Positions 25,362 through 36,562 of a stretch of DNA of 64,000 nt are shown one piece after another. Position 1 is the stretch's first letter, and every line of letters starts with the position of its first letter. The DNA is taken from positions 4,302,001 to 4,366,000 of the forward strand of contig PUDQ02000001.1 in the NCBI GenBank assembly GCA_002964805.2, read 5' to 3'. The notes under the pieces were generated by a model. It was not told the DNA's origin. It worked only from the letters and a program-made list of their open reading frames with translations, and did not search any database. Origin of the DNA: Trametes villosa (taxonomy: Eukaryota > Basidiomycota > Agaricomycetes > Polyporales > Polyporaceae). A program made the position numbers and the translations under genes.

Positions 25362-25989
25362 GCCCGCTCCTTCGGCACACCATCGCGTCGCCAGCGACCC
25401 GATCCCCCGTCCTTACACCCCTCCTCGCCGCCCGCACCCTCCGCCTCCCCGCAGCGGAGCGGACTGGTGCGCGGCCCGCACGGCGCCCAGCGCGCTCACT
25501 CCCTACACTCGCTATTTATCCGCCGTAGAGCGCACGGGGCGACATAGAAGGTAGAAGTTAGAACGATAGGTGTATCCATAAAAGTGCCATCTCTGTAGCA
25601 TTAGCATACTGTAGCTGCCTGTGCTACGCGACTATGGTCCATCCTCTGCGCCGGCCTGGTGTCAGCGTAGTAGCAACATAGACGCATTCACTCAACATTC
25701 CCGTCCTTGTCTTCCGGCTGGCTGCTTCTCGTCCGCGCGTACAGACGTCCTTCTCTTTGAATCAAGGTCATTGCTTCCTCTGTACACGTCCACTTTGCAA
25801 GTTCTGTTTTAAACGCGTCCGGAGTCGCCAGGGTTTGCATGCCTCATGACCTGCCAATTCCTAGCCCTGCCACACAGGCGCCTATAAGTATCTCGCTGTT
25901 TGCCGCGCGCGTTGAACGTTCAACTTGCCTGGTACCACCACCTTTTCCACTCGCTACGGGCATAATTCGCGGGTAACCTTGCTATCAGT
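25362..25989. other. Intergenic region
   Basis: 3' UTR of the expansin-like gene and promoter of the phosphatase gene. Nothing else recognised. Confidence 0.4.
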
Positions 25990-27295
25990 ATGGGAGAATA
26001 TACGTTCAGTGTAACCAGCGTGACGTATTCCAGGAATGCGGCTGAATCTGATCTCAGTACTGCTGCCTTCTAGATAGCTCCGGGATACTTCGTTCAAGAT
26101 GATCCTACAGCGGATGGCGGTACCATCGGCGCGGTATGTCGCCTCCTTCTTTGTGAACCTCACTACTTACTTACGGGGTGTACCGTCCCCGATGATAGCT
26201 GCCCGAACGCTTCGGCTTGTTAGATGCACCAGCGGATCGGTGGGACAGGTTCGCGAAGCGAATCGAAGAATTGAACGAGGCAGCACCGGAAGGCACACGC
26301 TACAAGGTATTCTTCTTCGTCCGGCACGGCCAAGGATATCGTAGGTCCTGCGACTTTCCTGGCAGTGTTTTTGCTGATTATGGCGCTCATAGACAACGTC
26401 GGTGAGGCCAAGTATGGTACAGCGGTATCTCAGCCATCTTCGCGCACCCTGCGAGCGACGCGCAGCTGACCTACAAGTAATCCATACAGGAATGGGACAG
26501 GTGAATCCCACCCCCCATAGCATCGTGTAGCAATTTACTGAATAACTCACACTGCGTATCAGACATTGGTCTAAGCTCAATGGAGATGAGGATATCACCT
26601 GGGGGCCCGACCCCGAGTTGACCGCCGTCGGTATTGCTCAAGCACGAGCTGCACGAAAACTCTGGGAGGCAGAACTCGATTATGGCCTGTCGATACCCAA
26701 GACTCAGTACGCGAGTCCCTTGCACAGGGCGCTACAAACGTGGCGCGAGATATTCGAGAACGGTGATCACCAGGTAACAATCCTCGAGGTATGATTCACC
26801 ACATTCACTACTCGCATTGATTGACGGTTTGTCGCAGAACCTCCGCGAAGAGTATGGGGAGCATACGTGCGACAAACGCTTTCCGCGCACGACCATAGCA
26901 CAGAACTTCCCTCCGCCCACCTACGAGTTCGAAGACGGGTTCTCCGAACACGACGTCCTGTGGAAGGAAGACGAGCGCGAGACGAAGGAGCACGTCAAAC
27001 AGCGCGCACAAAACGTCCTGGAGTACATCTTCGCTCACAATCCTAAGGAAACGCGTACGTCGACTCCCACTTCTAGATCGGCGGGGCTGAGGGTCACTTA
27101 TGGGATATGGGATAGGTATTTGCATCACCGCGCATAGCGGCATAATCAATGGGTTCCTTGCGGCGTTAGGCCGTACCCGCTATCCACTTCCTACCGGAGG
27201 TGAGAGGCCGAACAAGCGTCCAAGTGTTTACGGCTACTGAATTTGTATTCGTAGGCATCCTGCCCCTGGTCATACAGGGAGTTAAAGGCCAATGA
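25990..27295 (+). CDS. Histidine-phosphatase (phosphoglycerate-mutase) family protein, Pmu1-like
   Basis: Nine exons (25990-26010, 26074-26133, 26199-26340, 26393-26424, 26490-26500, 26563-26788, 26838-27054, 27116-27199, 27255-27295) give 277 aa. The start MGEYTFSIAPGYFVQDDPTA resembles Pmu1 proteins. The catalytic RHG is at residues 69-71 (FFVRHGQGYHNV). The second acid/base signature is GPDPELTAVGIAQARAA with ASPLHRALQTW, and the second catalytic His is in ICITAHSGIINGFLAALG (about residue 243). Pmu1 relatives are mutase-like phosphatases with poorly known substrates, so no specific reaction is claimed. Exon 5 is only 11 nt, yet phase and the peptide context (YGTA-EWDRHWSKLNG) support it. 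Confidence 0.9.
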
Positions 27296-27688
27296 ACCTA
27301 CTGCTGCCCAGCTCGCGACGGGCGCGCTCGAACTTGAATGCGACTGTGTCGTGTCTATATATGCTTCTTGTTTTGGTGATACAATCAACAACCCCATTTC
27401 CCTGTTTTATGCCGTGTCTCCTGGGTCCCAAAAAGTCCGTGAAGCCCGCTGAAGGTGTACTAAAGTCTAAGTAGCCTTTGGCGAATTCGGCGTGGTTACG
27501 TACTGAACCACTGCTGAAAATAGGCGCCCGGCGGGGTGGTCCGTGCGTGAGGACCTTGCGCGCACTCGGTGCGTTCCGCCGGTGCTCATATCGCCTTCCA
27601 CATCTCCCTCCCCGTTGTCGCTATCTCGCTCGTCGTCGACGCTCCCCTCTTGGTTATACCTCTTGCGCTTACGCGCCGTTCTTGCAAT
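27296..27688. other. Intergenic region
   Basis: About 390 bp between two co-directional genes; no gene or repeat seen. Confidence 0.4.
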
Positions 27689-30600
27689 ATGTCTGGGACG
27701 AGTCTAGCTGAACATGCGCAGGACGCTGCAACACAACCCCCGGCAACCACCCCCTCGGAGGACTTTGCCGCCTCCTTGAGGGCCGCCGCCCTGATGACGC
27801 TCAAGTCCAAGAGGCGCAAGCCCGCCGTAGTCAAGACCGAACCTGTCGCCCCGCGGTCATTTGCTGCGCCGCCATCGATAGAACTGGACTACGGTCAAGA
27901 AGATGGTCCTTCTCCCATCGCTTCATCTTCCGTCATTCAGCCCGCCACCGCTGCGCTCCCTGTCGCTTCGGCGGCGGAGCCCATGAATGTCGACGAGAAT
28001 GTAGCAAGAGAAGAGGGTGAGATCAGTGAATCGGAGATGGCCCCTTCAACACCTCAAGCGAAACTCGAGCCTCAATCTCCCGTTTTCCTCAAGACCACTC
28101 CGGTCGTCCCGCCACAGCCATCTGTTGCGCAGAAGCGTTCATCCTCGCCTGCTTCAAGTGTTCCTCCTGCTGCCTCGCTGCTTCTCCCCCACGAATCCTT
28201 TGTGGCATCTCCCGCGGCGGCGCTTGTCGATGAGAATCACGTCAGGCCCGGTCTCGCGAGTAAGTCCAGTCGTAGTAGAGCTATCCGACCTTCTCACAAA
28301 CCTTCACCTAGTGACCCAAGCACAGTATGAAGCTGCGAAAGACATCGTTCTTGATCTACTCGGCTGGGGTGTGCCTCCGGAATATCTCGTCAGCTGCGGT
28401 CTCAGCCGCGAGATCGTTTACTATGTCTTCGTCGAGTTGAACCTGCGACTCCCGTCCAACCTGGACGTGGCTGGTCTGCCACCATTACCTGCACCACTAC
28501 CATCATCCTCACTGCCGATGGCGCCCCCCTCCGCCGTTCTCTCTCGACCGAGTGTTTCTCATCCGAGTCTCCCGCCCAAACCTCATCCCCGAACAGAGAT
28601 ACCCTCGGTAGAGGTTGGCCTTCCTCACACGCTCTCTGCTCAGGCACCTCCTTTTGTTCCATCTGGCTCTGAACCAGCTACCCCCTCTATGGCGGCGTCA
28701 TCAGGCCCTAGCCTTCACGACATGGAGCAACAACGGCGGCAAGAGCTCCTAGCCCGCAAGGCCGTACTAGCCTCCCGGAAGTCGAAGAAGAAGGCTCCCC
28801 CTCCGGCGGCTCCTACGTCGCGATCGAGTGATCGTCCTCTCTCTAAGGATGTTCCGGCCGTGCCGACAGAGATGGTCGACGACTTCCTACAGAGCATAGA
28901 ACCGGTTACTCCTATCGTCACCAACGGTGCTACTGACCGCGCTGGACCCAACTCGTCGCTGCCTGCTCGCCCCCGTAGCATCTATGACATGGACATCGAC
29001 GACGACATTCCTGGTCTGACGTCCGGGGCGGGTCTCATAACCGAGTACACGCCGCTTGCCCGCCCTCCGCCTCCCAGCTCTGGCCCAGTGCCGGGTCCCA
29101 TTTCTCCTCGTTCCCCTGTTGTTCCCCACTCTGCAGTCTCCTCGACTTCCGATCGTTCGCTCAATCCGCCATCGTCGATTGCGACAACCCTTAGCTTCCA
29201 CCCCCAGCCATTGTCTTATAGCGGCGATGACGACGATATGGACGCCATCCCAGGGCTTTTCCAGCCTCGCACACCTCTCGAGGACGAGAGGCCGACGGGT
29301 CCTCGGCGTGGCGTCAAGCGACCTGTTGCGGCTGACTTTGTCGACATGGAGCCTGGTCCCTCCAAGGCAGCGAAGGTCAATCCCGAGTTCTTCCGTGCCA
29401 CCATCCGTCGCAAGACCGCTGGGTTTGCCGGACTGACGCAGAGGCGATGCGTCATCGATCTGAGCGACAGCGAAGCGGACGAGTACGAACCCCCAAGAGT
29501 TGCTGTGGTTCCTCAGCGGACCAACTCTCGGGCGTCCATGGCGGTCACTCCTCAGGTTACTGCAGCGCCTACCCCACGGAACCATTCTCCCGCTACCGTG
29601 CCTGCGGTGGCGCCGTCTGTTCTTCAAGAGAAGGAGGAGGCGATTCGGAGGATGCGCGAGCTCATTGCGCAGCGTGAAGAAAGCCGCAAAAAGAAAGCTC
29701 TTGCTGCAGTAAGCGCTACGGTGCACGCTTTCCTATGCCCCTTGCTCACTGTCTGGCAGCCCTCACGGTCGACGCCATCGTCATCTAGTACGCCTACAAA
29801 CGGTGTTGTGGCGATCAAGCAGGAGGACGATGAGTCCGCTGGTGTCGGCTCTTTCGGTCACTCTCGGAGTACGACATCATCGACGCCAGACCGCATGCCG
29901 AACGGCAGACCCTACGACTCTCAAGATGAGCAGTCCGTCCTTGCTACTCTCCTCCCACATGGTATGCATGCGATGGACTCTCGTGTCTCTTGTTATAGCT
30001 GTCGTACTTGATGCTCATTGCTATCCTGCAGAGACGAACCGCAACAGCACCGTCTCTCTTCCCGATTCTGCCTCTTCAAGTAACGCTACTACCCCAATTG
30101 GTCCTCTTTCCTCTGTCATCCTCTCGACAACGTTTTCTGACACTTCTCTGTCAGATGTTACCGCTAGAACGATGGAGCATTCCACCACCGGCGACAAAGG
30201 CAAGTTCGCGCTCACTAGTCTGAGACCACCCTCCTCATCCATCTTCCTTCATCTGCTGAACCCATCGTCTCTGCGACTGGTATTGGTGGTAACTTTCCTT
30301 CACTCGTGTTTATGGCACTGCATTGTGTCTGTTTTAGTGCTCACCGATGAAGCTCGACATGAACAAGTGGCAAGGATCCTTTCCCTCAATGTGCCGCTCT
30401 GCGCGCGGCTTTCAAGCTACATGATTAACGCCCTTTCCTTCTTTTCGTCTTCCTTCGTTTCCTTTTTGTTTCCTTTATTCCTTTCAACGCGCGGTGTTTC
30501 TTTTCGTTTTCTATCTCGTTATCCTTTGCTTTTCCTTATACAGGTGCCTGACCCGCAAGAGTCTCGGGAGCGAAGTCCGCATACCGATGTCGACGTCATT

Positions 30601-31311
30601 GGCCATGGTCCAGAGACGTCGACCCAGGTACGTGTCCCTTCATTTCGAAACTCCTGCCATGGGTTCTCCGTAAAGGCAAAGATTTCTCCCGGGCTTTACT
30701 CATTCCCCCTTTCCAGGTCGAGTTAGATGCCGAGAACGCCATCGACGACCAAGAAATGCAGCCAGCACCGGCGTTTGCATCTTACCGCTCTCTTCTAGAC
30801 TACCATCCACTCTTGCGTGAACGCTCACAGCAAGAGTCTCTGGCTAAGTCTGCCCCGGATTCACATCGAAGCGGGCTGTCGTCAAGCACGACACCGCTAC
30901 CGAGCATAGACTTGGGGCCTCTGAAGCAGAGTGCAGTGCTGAAGTATCTTTCCAGCGGCTCGGGACGGATATGCCAGTATGAAGTCCCGGGCGGCGGGGA
31001 GTGTCGAGACCAGGAATGCGAAGACGTCCACCTGTCTCGTGTATCCGGCGTGGAACCCAGTGGTACGTCGCCGTCCGTTTGTCGCAGTTCGCTGATCCCT
31101 ACATTCTGCGGCCTTTTCGCCTCTCAACACCGCTCCTTCCTCCCCTACAGACGAAGATGTCGCGCAGTATCTGTGCAGTGTCATTCCAGCTGGTCCACGA
31201 TACGGTATCAAGGCGTTCCGGGATGCGCTTGATGTAGCACGCCTGCGCCATCCGACGATGCCCCTCGACGAGCGCGTGCAAGAAGCCCTAACATCCCTGG
31301 GGCTGCGATAA
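27689..31311 (+). CDS. Red1/ZFC3H1-like protein with C-terminal zf-C3H1 finger
   Basis: Exons 27689-28259, 28312-29708, 29760-29961, 30032-about 30366, 30544-30627, 30717-31062 and 31151-31311; about 985-1031 aa depending on exon 4. The long N-terminal part is Pro/Ser-rich and disordered, with EEGEISESE near residue 110 and YGAAKD-type helices around TQAQYEAAKDIVLDLLGWGVP. A basic/coiled segment (EKEEAIRRMRELIAQREESRKKKA) lies in the middle. Near the C-terminus SGSGRICQYEVPGGGECRD then QECEDVHLSR matches the CCCH-like finger of Red1/ZFC3H1. Such proteins bridge poly(A)-binding factors and Mtr4 to the nuclear exosome. Splicing between 30200 and 30540 is unsure: a GC-AG intron 30200-30337 is possible and keeps frame. 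Confidence 0.75.
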
Positions 31312-31913
31312 CGCCTCGGCGCGACTCGACTCGACTCGGCTCCAAGATGCAGCCCGCAAGCGCAGCGCCCCGCCCGCCCAAGTTCCAGCACTCGGTGGAC
31401 AGGTGAAGACGATCAAGGAGATCGCACTAAAGAGCGCGCCGCGCCACCGGTCGCCCCGCGCGGGGGGCGGCCGGCAGAGACGAACGGGCTGTCGTGGGCC
31501 GTGCGGGGGACGAACGCCCTGTAAGCTGCGGCCCTCGATGGAGGAGGTGGATGTACCTGTTCTCGCGATGTAAAGATGATGTTGTTTTCGTTTCGTTCCT
31601 CGTGCACGGTCTGGATTTCGCGCGACGTCGCGCGCTCGAGCGTTGGCTGTGTCTGGTGCAGTACGTATGTATATAGGTGTATGATTTGTTGCATATGGCT
31701 CGTAATTGTATTCTGGCCCTTGGCTCGCTGTTCTCGAATTCCTGTGTGAGTGAGCGCGAGCATCCTCCTGTCTGAACTATCGCCAACGGTCGATAAGGAA
31801 GGTCGGCGCAGGTGAGCATCAAGATGGTATCTTCGTAAAATCGTGTGGTATGGTACATCATGAGAGCAAAGTTCGTGAAGTCAAAGCACAAGGCAGCATT
31901 CAAAATCCCTGAT
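31312..31913. other. Convergent intergenic region
   Basis: 3' ends of the Red1-like (+) and Kre9-like (-) genes meet here. No gene recognised. Confidence 0.4.
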
Positions 31914-32914
31914 TCAGAAGAGTACGAGCGTGAACAACATCGCGCAGGCGAACCCCAACAGATGTGCCTTGGCATCGACACTACGCTGTGCTCCCGATGT
32001 TCCGGGAGTTGTGCTGGGGGCCGCCGCGCCTGCCGCAGTCGCGTTGACCGATCCCGACGGGGCCGTAACGCTCGCGCTCCGGGTGGGGAGTGTGAAGCTC
32101 AATGATGGGGTGTCGAGATGGGCCACACCGCTGGTGGATGAAGCCGTGATAGGTGCCGTGGCGGTGGTGCTGGCAGGTGGCGTGGAGGGCGGAGTAGAAG
32201 TAGACCCGTCAGAGCTCGTGGTCACTGGGGCCGCGCTTGGGGCAGAAGGTGCGGAACTCGAGGGCGCGCTGGACGCTGCAGGACTTGAAGTCGATGGCGC
32301 GGCGGAGGACGAGGCGTCCGTTCCGATGATCGTGAACGCGGCGCTGATGTCGCCCGAGCTCCCGAACACTGCGAGTGAATGCGCCAGTCAACATCTAAGC
32401 ATCACGCCTAGGCAAAACAGAGCAACGTACGGCACACAATGTAGCTTTCGCCGGAGGGCACGGCGGGGACCGTAAGGCTCACGTTCCCGCCCAAGATGGG
32501 GAAGCCCGAGACGAGCGGAGATTCTGCGCTTGTGGATCAGGAGGTGTATGCGGGGGGGAGCGGGACATGTGGAACGCACCGAACATGAGGTGTTCATCGC
32601 CGTCCGGCGTGAGCGTACCGAGGATGATCTCCGCCAGTGGGTTCGAGGGCGGCGCGCCGTTCAACGCAGCCACATCCCTGTGCCAGTACGCGTATCAGCA
32701 ACAACGAATCGGCGAGGATACTGGGGTCAGAACGGGCGTACCAGGTCACCACCTGCGTCTCTCCCGTCCGCCACACCGTCTTCGCCGTCGGGTTCGTGAT
32801 TGGGGGCGAGACGGCATCGCGATGGGCCAGGTACAGCGGCTTCGCGCGCGATGCGCCGGCAGCGAAGGCGAGGAGGAGCGATGCTACTTGCATGATGGGG
32901 GCGAACATCATCAT
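31914..32914 (-). CDS. Kre9/Knh1-like GPI-anchored Ser/Thr-rich wall protein (copy A)
   Basis: Exons 32914-32742, 32677-32580, 32523-32431 and 32368-31914 give 272 aa. A signal peptide (QVASLLLAFAAGASRA) precedes the Kre9/Knh1-type N-terminal domain: DAVSPPITNPTAKTVWRTGE then TQVVTWDV, AEIILGTLTPDGDEHLMF, SGFPILGGNVSLTVPAVPSG, YIVCLFGSSGDISAAFTI. A roughly 90-residue Ser/Thr/Pro/Ala tract follows. The terminus is hydrophobic (LLGFACAMLFTLVLF) after small residues, a GPI-attachment pattern. Kre9/Knh1 proteins take part in beta-1,6-glucan and wall organisation at the cell surface. It has the same exon phases and nearly the same exon sizes as copy B. Confidence 0.88.
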
Positions 32915-33743
32915 CCTGGGGGGCGTTCGTCAGCACGCAGCGGTATATCATGCGGGGCAATGTCCGACCTATGCGCGCGCTGAGCGGGGCGTGTGGTTCG
33001 TGAGGCGGTGGGCGTAGACCGGGTCGTATCGAAGCCGAACTTGAGTCGAAGTCGAGGTCCCAAAGAGATCCGGGGGAAGCTCACTGTGCCGCACGCCGCG
33101 CTGCGATGGACGTGGTGGTCGCGCAAGTCGAACGAGGGCGCAGACGCGCGGGCGCGGTTGATTTATAGCATGCCGACAGGTGGTCAGGGGAGGCAGGTCT
33201 GTTGCCGACGGTTAGGGCGTGCGAGTGTGCTAGATAAGGAGGGGCACGAACCATTGATGTCCCGTACACGCGTGGCAATCATAACCGTGCTTCTTTCCAT
33301 GGCTGGGACCGGCTGGACGCCCGATCGACATGGCCATGGGATAGATATGTCGCGCTGGCGGACGTCCGATACGTGCGCGGGTGACATGGATACGCCGGGT
33401 CATGGTTGCGGCGCACCGAGGGAGCTTGAGAAGGTTGTGATCTGAACGTGAACAACCGAAGACAGGTACCAGGTGATACTTTTGTTCATCAAGCATCTAT
33501 TTCCAGAGTCAACAGGTATCAATGTTAACGCGCTCGATCGTATACGGCGCCGGGTTTCATAAGGTCCGAACATTGACTGCAGGCGATAGATGTGAGATTG
33601 GTATCCGGTCCTTTGGGCGGGGACATGAGTGGGAAACTGAAGATACGGAGGCGGACGAAGCTAGTGTGTATGTTGCACGAACCGAGCCGTAATAAAGAGA
33701 GGGAGGCGTGTCCAGGGAGAATAATGTAGTGGATAAGTGAAGC
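32915..33743. other. Intergenic region
   Basis: Promoter of copy A and 3' end of copy B; no gene recognised. Confidence 0.4.
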
Positions 33744-34375
33744 TCAGACGGCGAGGTGTCCATTCGCGAAACGGATCGGCGATTGCGAGGACTCGCCATC
33801 CGCGTCGGCTCCTACGATCGTGAACGCGGCGCTCGTGTCGCGAGTACTGCCGAACACTGCATAGAATGAGGGGTTAGAAGCGGCGACGCCCTTGAGGTGG
33901 AGAAGAACACGTACGACACACAATGTAGTTCTTCCCCGAAGGCACGGAGGGCACAGTGAGATTCACGCTCCCACTCAGAATGGGGAAGCCGGAGACGAGT
34001 GACGTCTCTGCGAGTGTATTAGTCAAAACAATGTAACCAGTACGAAGATTTGGATAAAACATACCAAACATCAACCTCTCTTGCCCATCCGCGGTGACGG
34101 TGCCCAAGATAATCCTCGCCTGCGGATTTGAGGGACGAACACCATGTAAAGAGGTTACGTCCCTATAGGTAAGGCGGGTCAATCGACATGCCTCGAGCCG
34201 TTGCAGGCAGCACGTACCATGTGATGGTCTGTGTCTCGCCAACTCTCCACACCGTGCCCTCCGCTGGGTGCGTTATGGGAGGAGAGACGGAGTCCCGACG
34301 CAGTCTTGAATGGAGGGGGTTGGCGAACGACGGCACCACCGCAGCGAGCGCGAGGAAAACGAGGGTAATACGCAT
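33744..34375 (-). CDS. Kre9/Knh1-like secreted protein (copy B, no GPI tail)
   Basis: Exons 34375-34218, 34162-34065, 34007-33915 and 33856-33744 give 153 aa. Signal peptide MRITLVFLALAAVVPSFA, then DSVSPPITHPAEGTVWRVGE, TQTITWDV, ARIILGTVTADGQERLMF, SGFPILSGSVNLTVPSVPSG and YIVCLFGSTRDTSAAFTIVG. Exons 2 and 3 are 98 and 93 nt, identical to copy A, so the two are tandem paralogues. Unlike A, the protein ends shortly after the domain (FANGHLAV) with no Ser/Thr tract or GPI signal, so it is probably freely secreted. Confidence 0.87.
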
Positions 34376-35254
34376 GGTGAGGTCTAGCTAAGGTAGCAAG
34401 TGTTGCGTCCTCTGGGCTTCTCAGGGATCAGCCAGACGGTGTATGCCCAGTGGGAGGTAGGGTGGGGTAGATGTAGAGCGAACGGACCCGTGTTGCCGTG
34501 GGGCTTATATCCACACCCCACTATCTCAGAGAGATCGAACCTTAACAGTCTCGAAGCTAGATGAGCAGGCCCATGAGAACACCTGCCCATGGTTGTCGCA
34601 GAGCCTATGACAGACGCCGCCTCTAGAGCCGGGAGAGGGCCACCGAGGTGATGAACGCGCCCCGATGATCAGTCCGTACCACCTGCCAGACCACACGTCA
34701 AAGGTACAGCATCGGGGGGCACCTAGCCGGGAGTGCGAGAGACCCAGATAGCGCAGTAGGTGGTCTTCATATGACAAATCGTGGATTGTGTAGCCTTGCA
34801 GAGACTGAGCCGAACCGTCCGCGTCAATACTGGGACATACAGGTGTAGGTCCGGGATCATCGCCTAGGGCTCGCAAGTGAGCTGTTTTCCAGGGAGTTAT
34901 CGCGAAGGTATCCTAGGCACATAGCGGTAGAGACGAGTTGGTGTGTCGCAAATAACATAGTCCCAAGTCCCGAGATAACAGCAGATTTGGGCTCGAGACG
35001 ACGAGAGGCAGGCTTCGTAGTCTGCGTGGTGGTTGCGGAAGGGAGAGAAGGGTGGAAACGCTCGAGCGTCCACCGTCGAGGCGCCCGGCCGCGACCTTTG
35101 CCCCGACGGTCATCTTCGGATACTTCTGCTCTCCACCAAGCCCAGGTTCATCAATGAGATCCACTCGAACGACCACCCATAATGCGTTGGCCGGAAGCTA
35201 TCTCGCCTTCTTGCTCGCAGCTGTCTCTAGCTTCACTGCTCGTCCCGACTCGCA
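34376..35254. other. Divergent promoter region of Kre9-like copies B and C
   Basis: About 880 bp between two divergent start codons. Nothing else recognised. Confidence 0.4.
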
Positions 35255-36147
35255 ATGGTTTTCAAGCTCAGAGCTATTTATCGTGCTCTAGTAGCCCTCT
35301 TTACGATTCCGAGTGCCCGTGCGCAGGCAACTGCTTCTCGGACGGTGTCTCCGGTGGTTCTGCAGCCTAATGCGATGAGTCTTTGGACTTTGGGCGCCGT
35401 AGAAACCGTACGATGGTGGGTCAGTATGGTCACGGAACGCATATAGTCCGACTAATAAGACTTGCGTGCTTACCAGGGAGACTGACGGCCTTGACTTGGC
35501 CGGCGTGAACGGGACTGTTCTCATGGGATTCGTTCTGACCAACGGGGGCGTTTTGCTCTGGAAAGGTACGCGGACCGTATCTCTCAGCATCAGGAATCAG
35601 CGTTGCTGAAGCAGAGGTATCCTTAGACCAGCCTCTCGCGCAAAACGTACCCTTGAGTGACGGTGAAGTAAACGTGCGCTGCCCGTTCAATCTTCCCATT
35701 GGGGCTAGACGGTTTGTCATTGCGCGTAAGCCTTCGACGAACACAGCCTGTTGTGTACGCTCGTCTCATTTTACGCTCTTGTCCTTAGTACTTGGCGACA
35801 GGAGCAACCTAAGCCCGGTATTCGACATCCAAGACGCCGACGGCAACTTCATTGCCTCCACCACAGTGTTCCCTCCGGATACGCTCGTGACCTCGGGGAA
35901 CATCCCCTCTGCGACGATCACTCGGACGAGCGTTCTGGGGACCATACCTGCCCAAGCAAGTACTGTGCCGGCCTCCTCACCAAGCGCTTCGTCTTCGGAG
36001 CCGACGACCAACCCGGCGGGATCGACGTCAACTGCGAAGCCCAATTCACAACCTAGCGGATCTCGCGGTAGAAGCACGCCAGACGCTAAGGTTTTGGTGG
36101 GTGTGGGGGCGGGGGTTGCGGCGCTCGATTCCGGATTGTTTGTCTAG
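35255..36147 (+). CDS. Diverged Kre9/Knh1-like protein (copy C)
   Basis: Exons 35255-35415, 35477-35565, 35615-35725 and 35789-36147 give 239 aa. After a signal peptide (YRALVALFTIPSARA) come VSPVVLQPNAMSLWTLGAVE, TVRWETDG, NGTVLMGFVLTNGGVLLWKE, VNVRCPFNLPIGARRFVIA and LGDRSNLSPVFDIQDADG. Intron positions match copies A and B, so common ancestry is clear although sequence identity is low. The tail is Ser/Thr/Pro-rich (ASSPSASSSEPTTNPAGS). The last 20 residues are only weakly hydrophobic (VLVGVGAGVAALDSGLFV), so GPI anchoring is doubtful. Confidence 0.8.
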
Positions 36148-36562
36148 GTCAGTGAGCCGCTCGGTATACTCGTACCCGCTGCTAGATCATGCTGATGCGA
36201 TGTATCCCTTTAGCGTGTGCCCGCCGCTGTTCGTAGCTTACAGCACGAATACAGACTATGATCGGCCCAATAGGCATAGGCGGAAGCAGCCGCTGTACCC
36301 AACGGGGCCTCAGGCTAACCGGACTGGGAAGAAATCGCAGCCTCACAGAGTGATCGACGTGAAGGGATATGTGAACACTCACCGGATGGCTGATCGGGGA
36401 AGGTGACAGGCTCTTTCGGGTCCCAAAGTCAGCCTCTGCCCGCCGCCTTGGGTATGTCGACGAGCTCGCCGTGGTCCCGGCTCTCCACTCTCCATTCACG
36501 CCGCCGCCATCGAAGCACCCCGCGCAACCGTCAAGCCACCCCATTCGTCCCCAGCCACAGCG
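36148..36562. other. Intergenic region upstream of U1
   Basis: Left border of the amplified locus. It lacks the TGACGTCA site found ahead of U2-U4. Confidence 0.4.
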
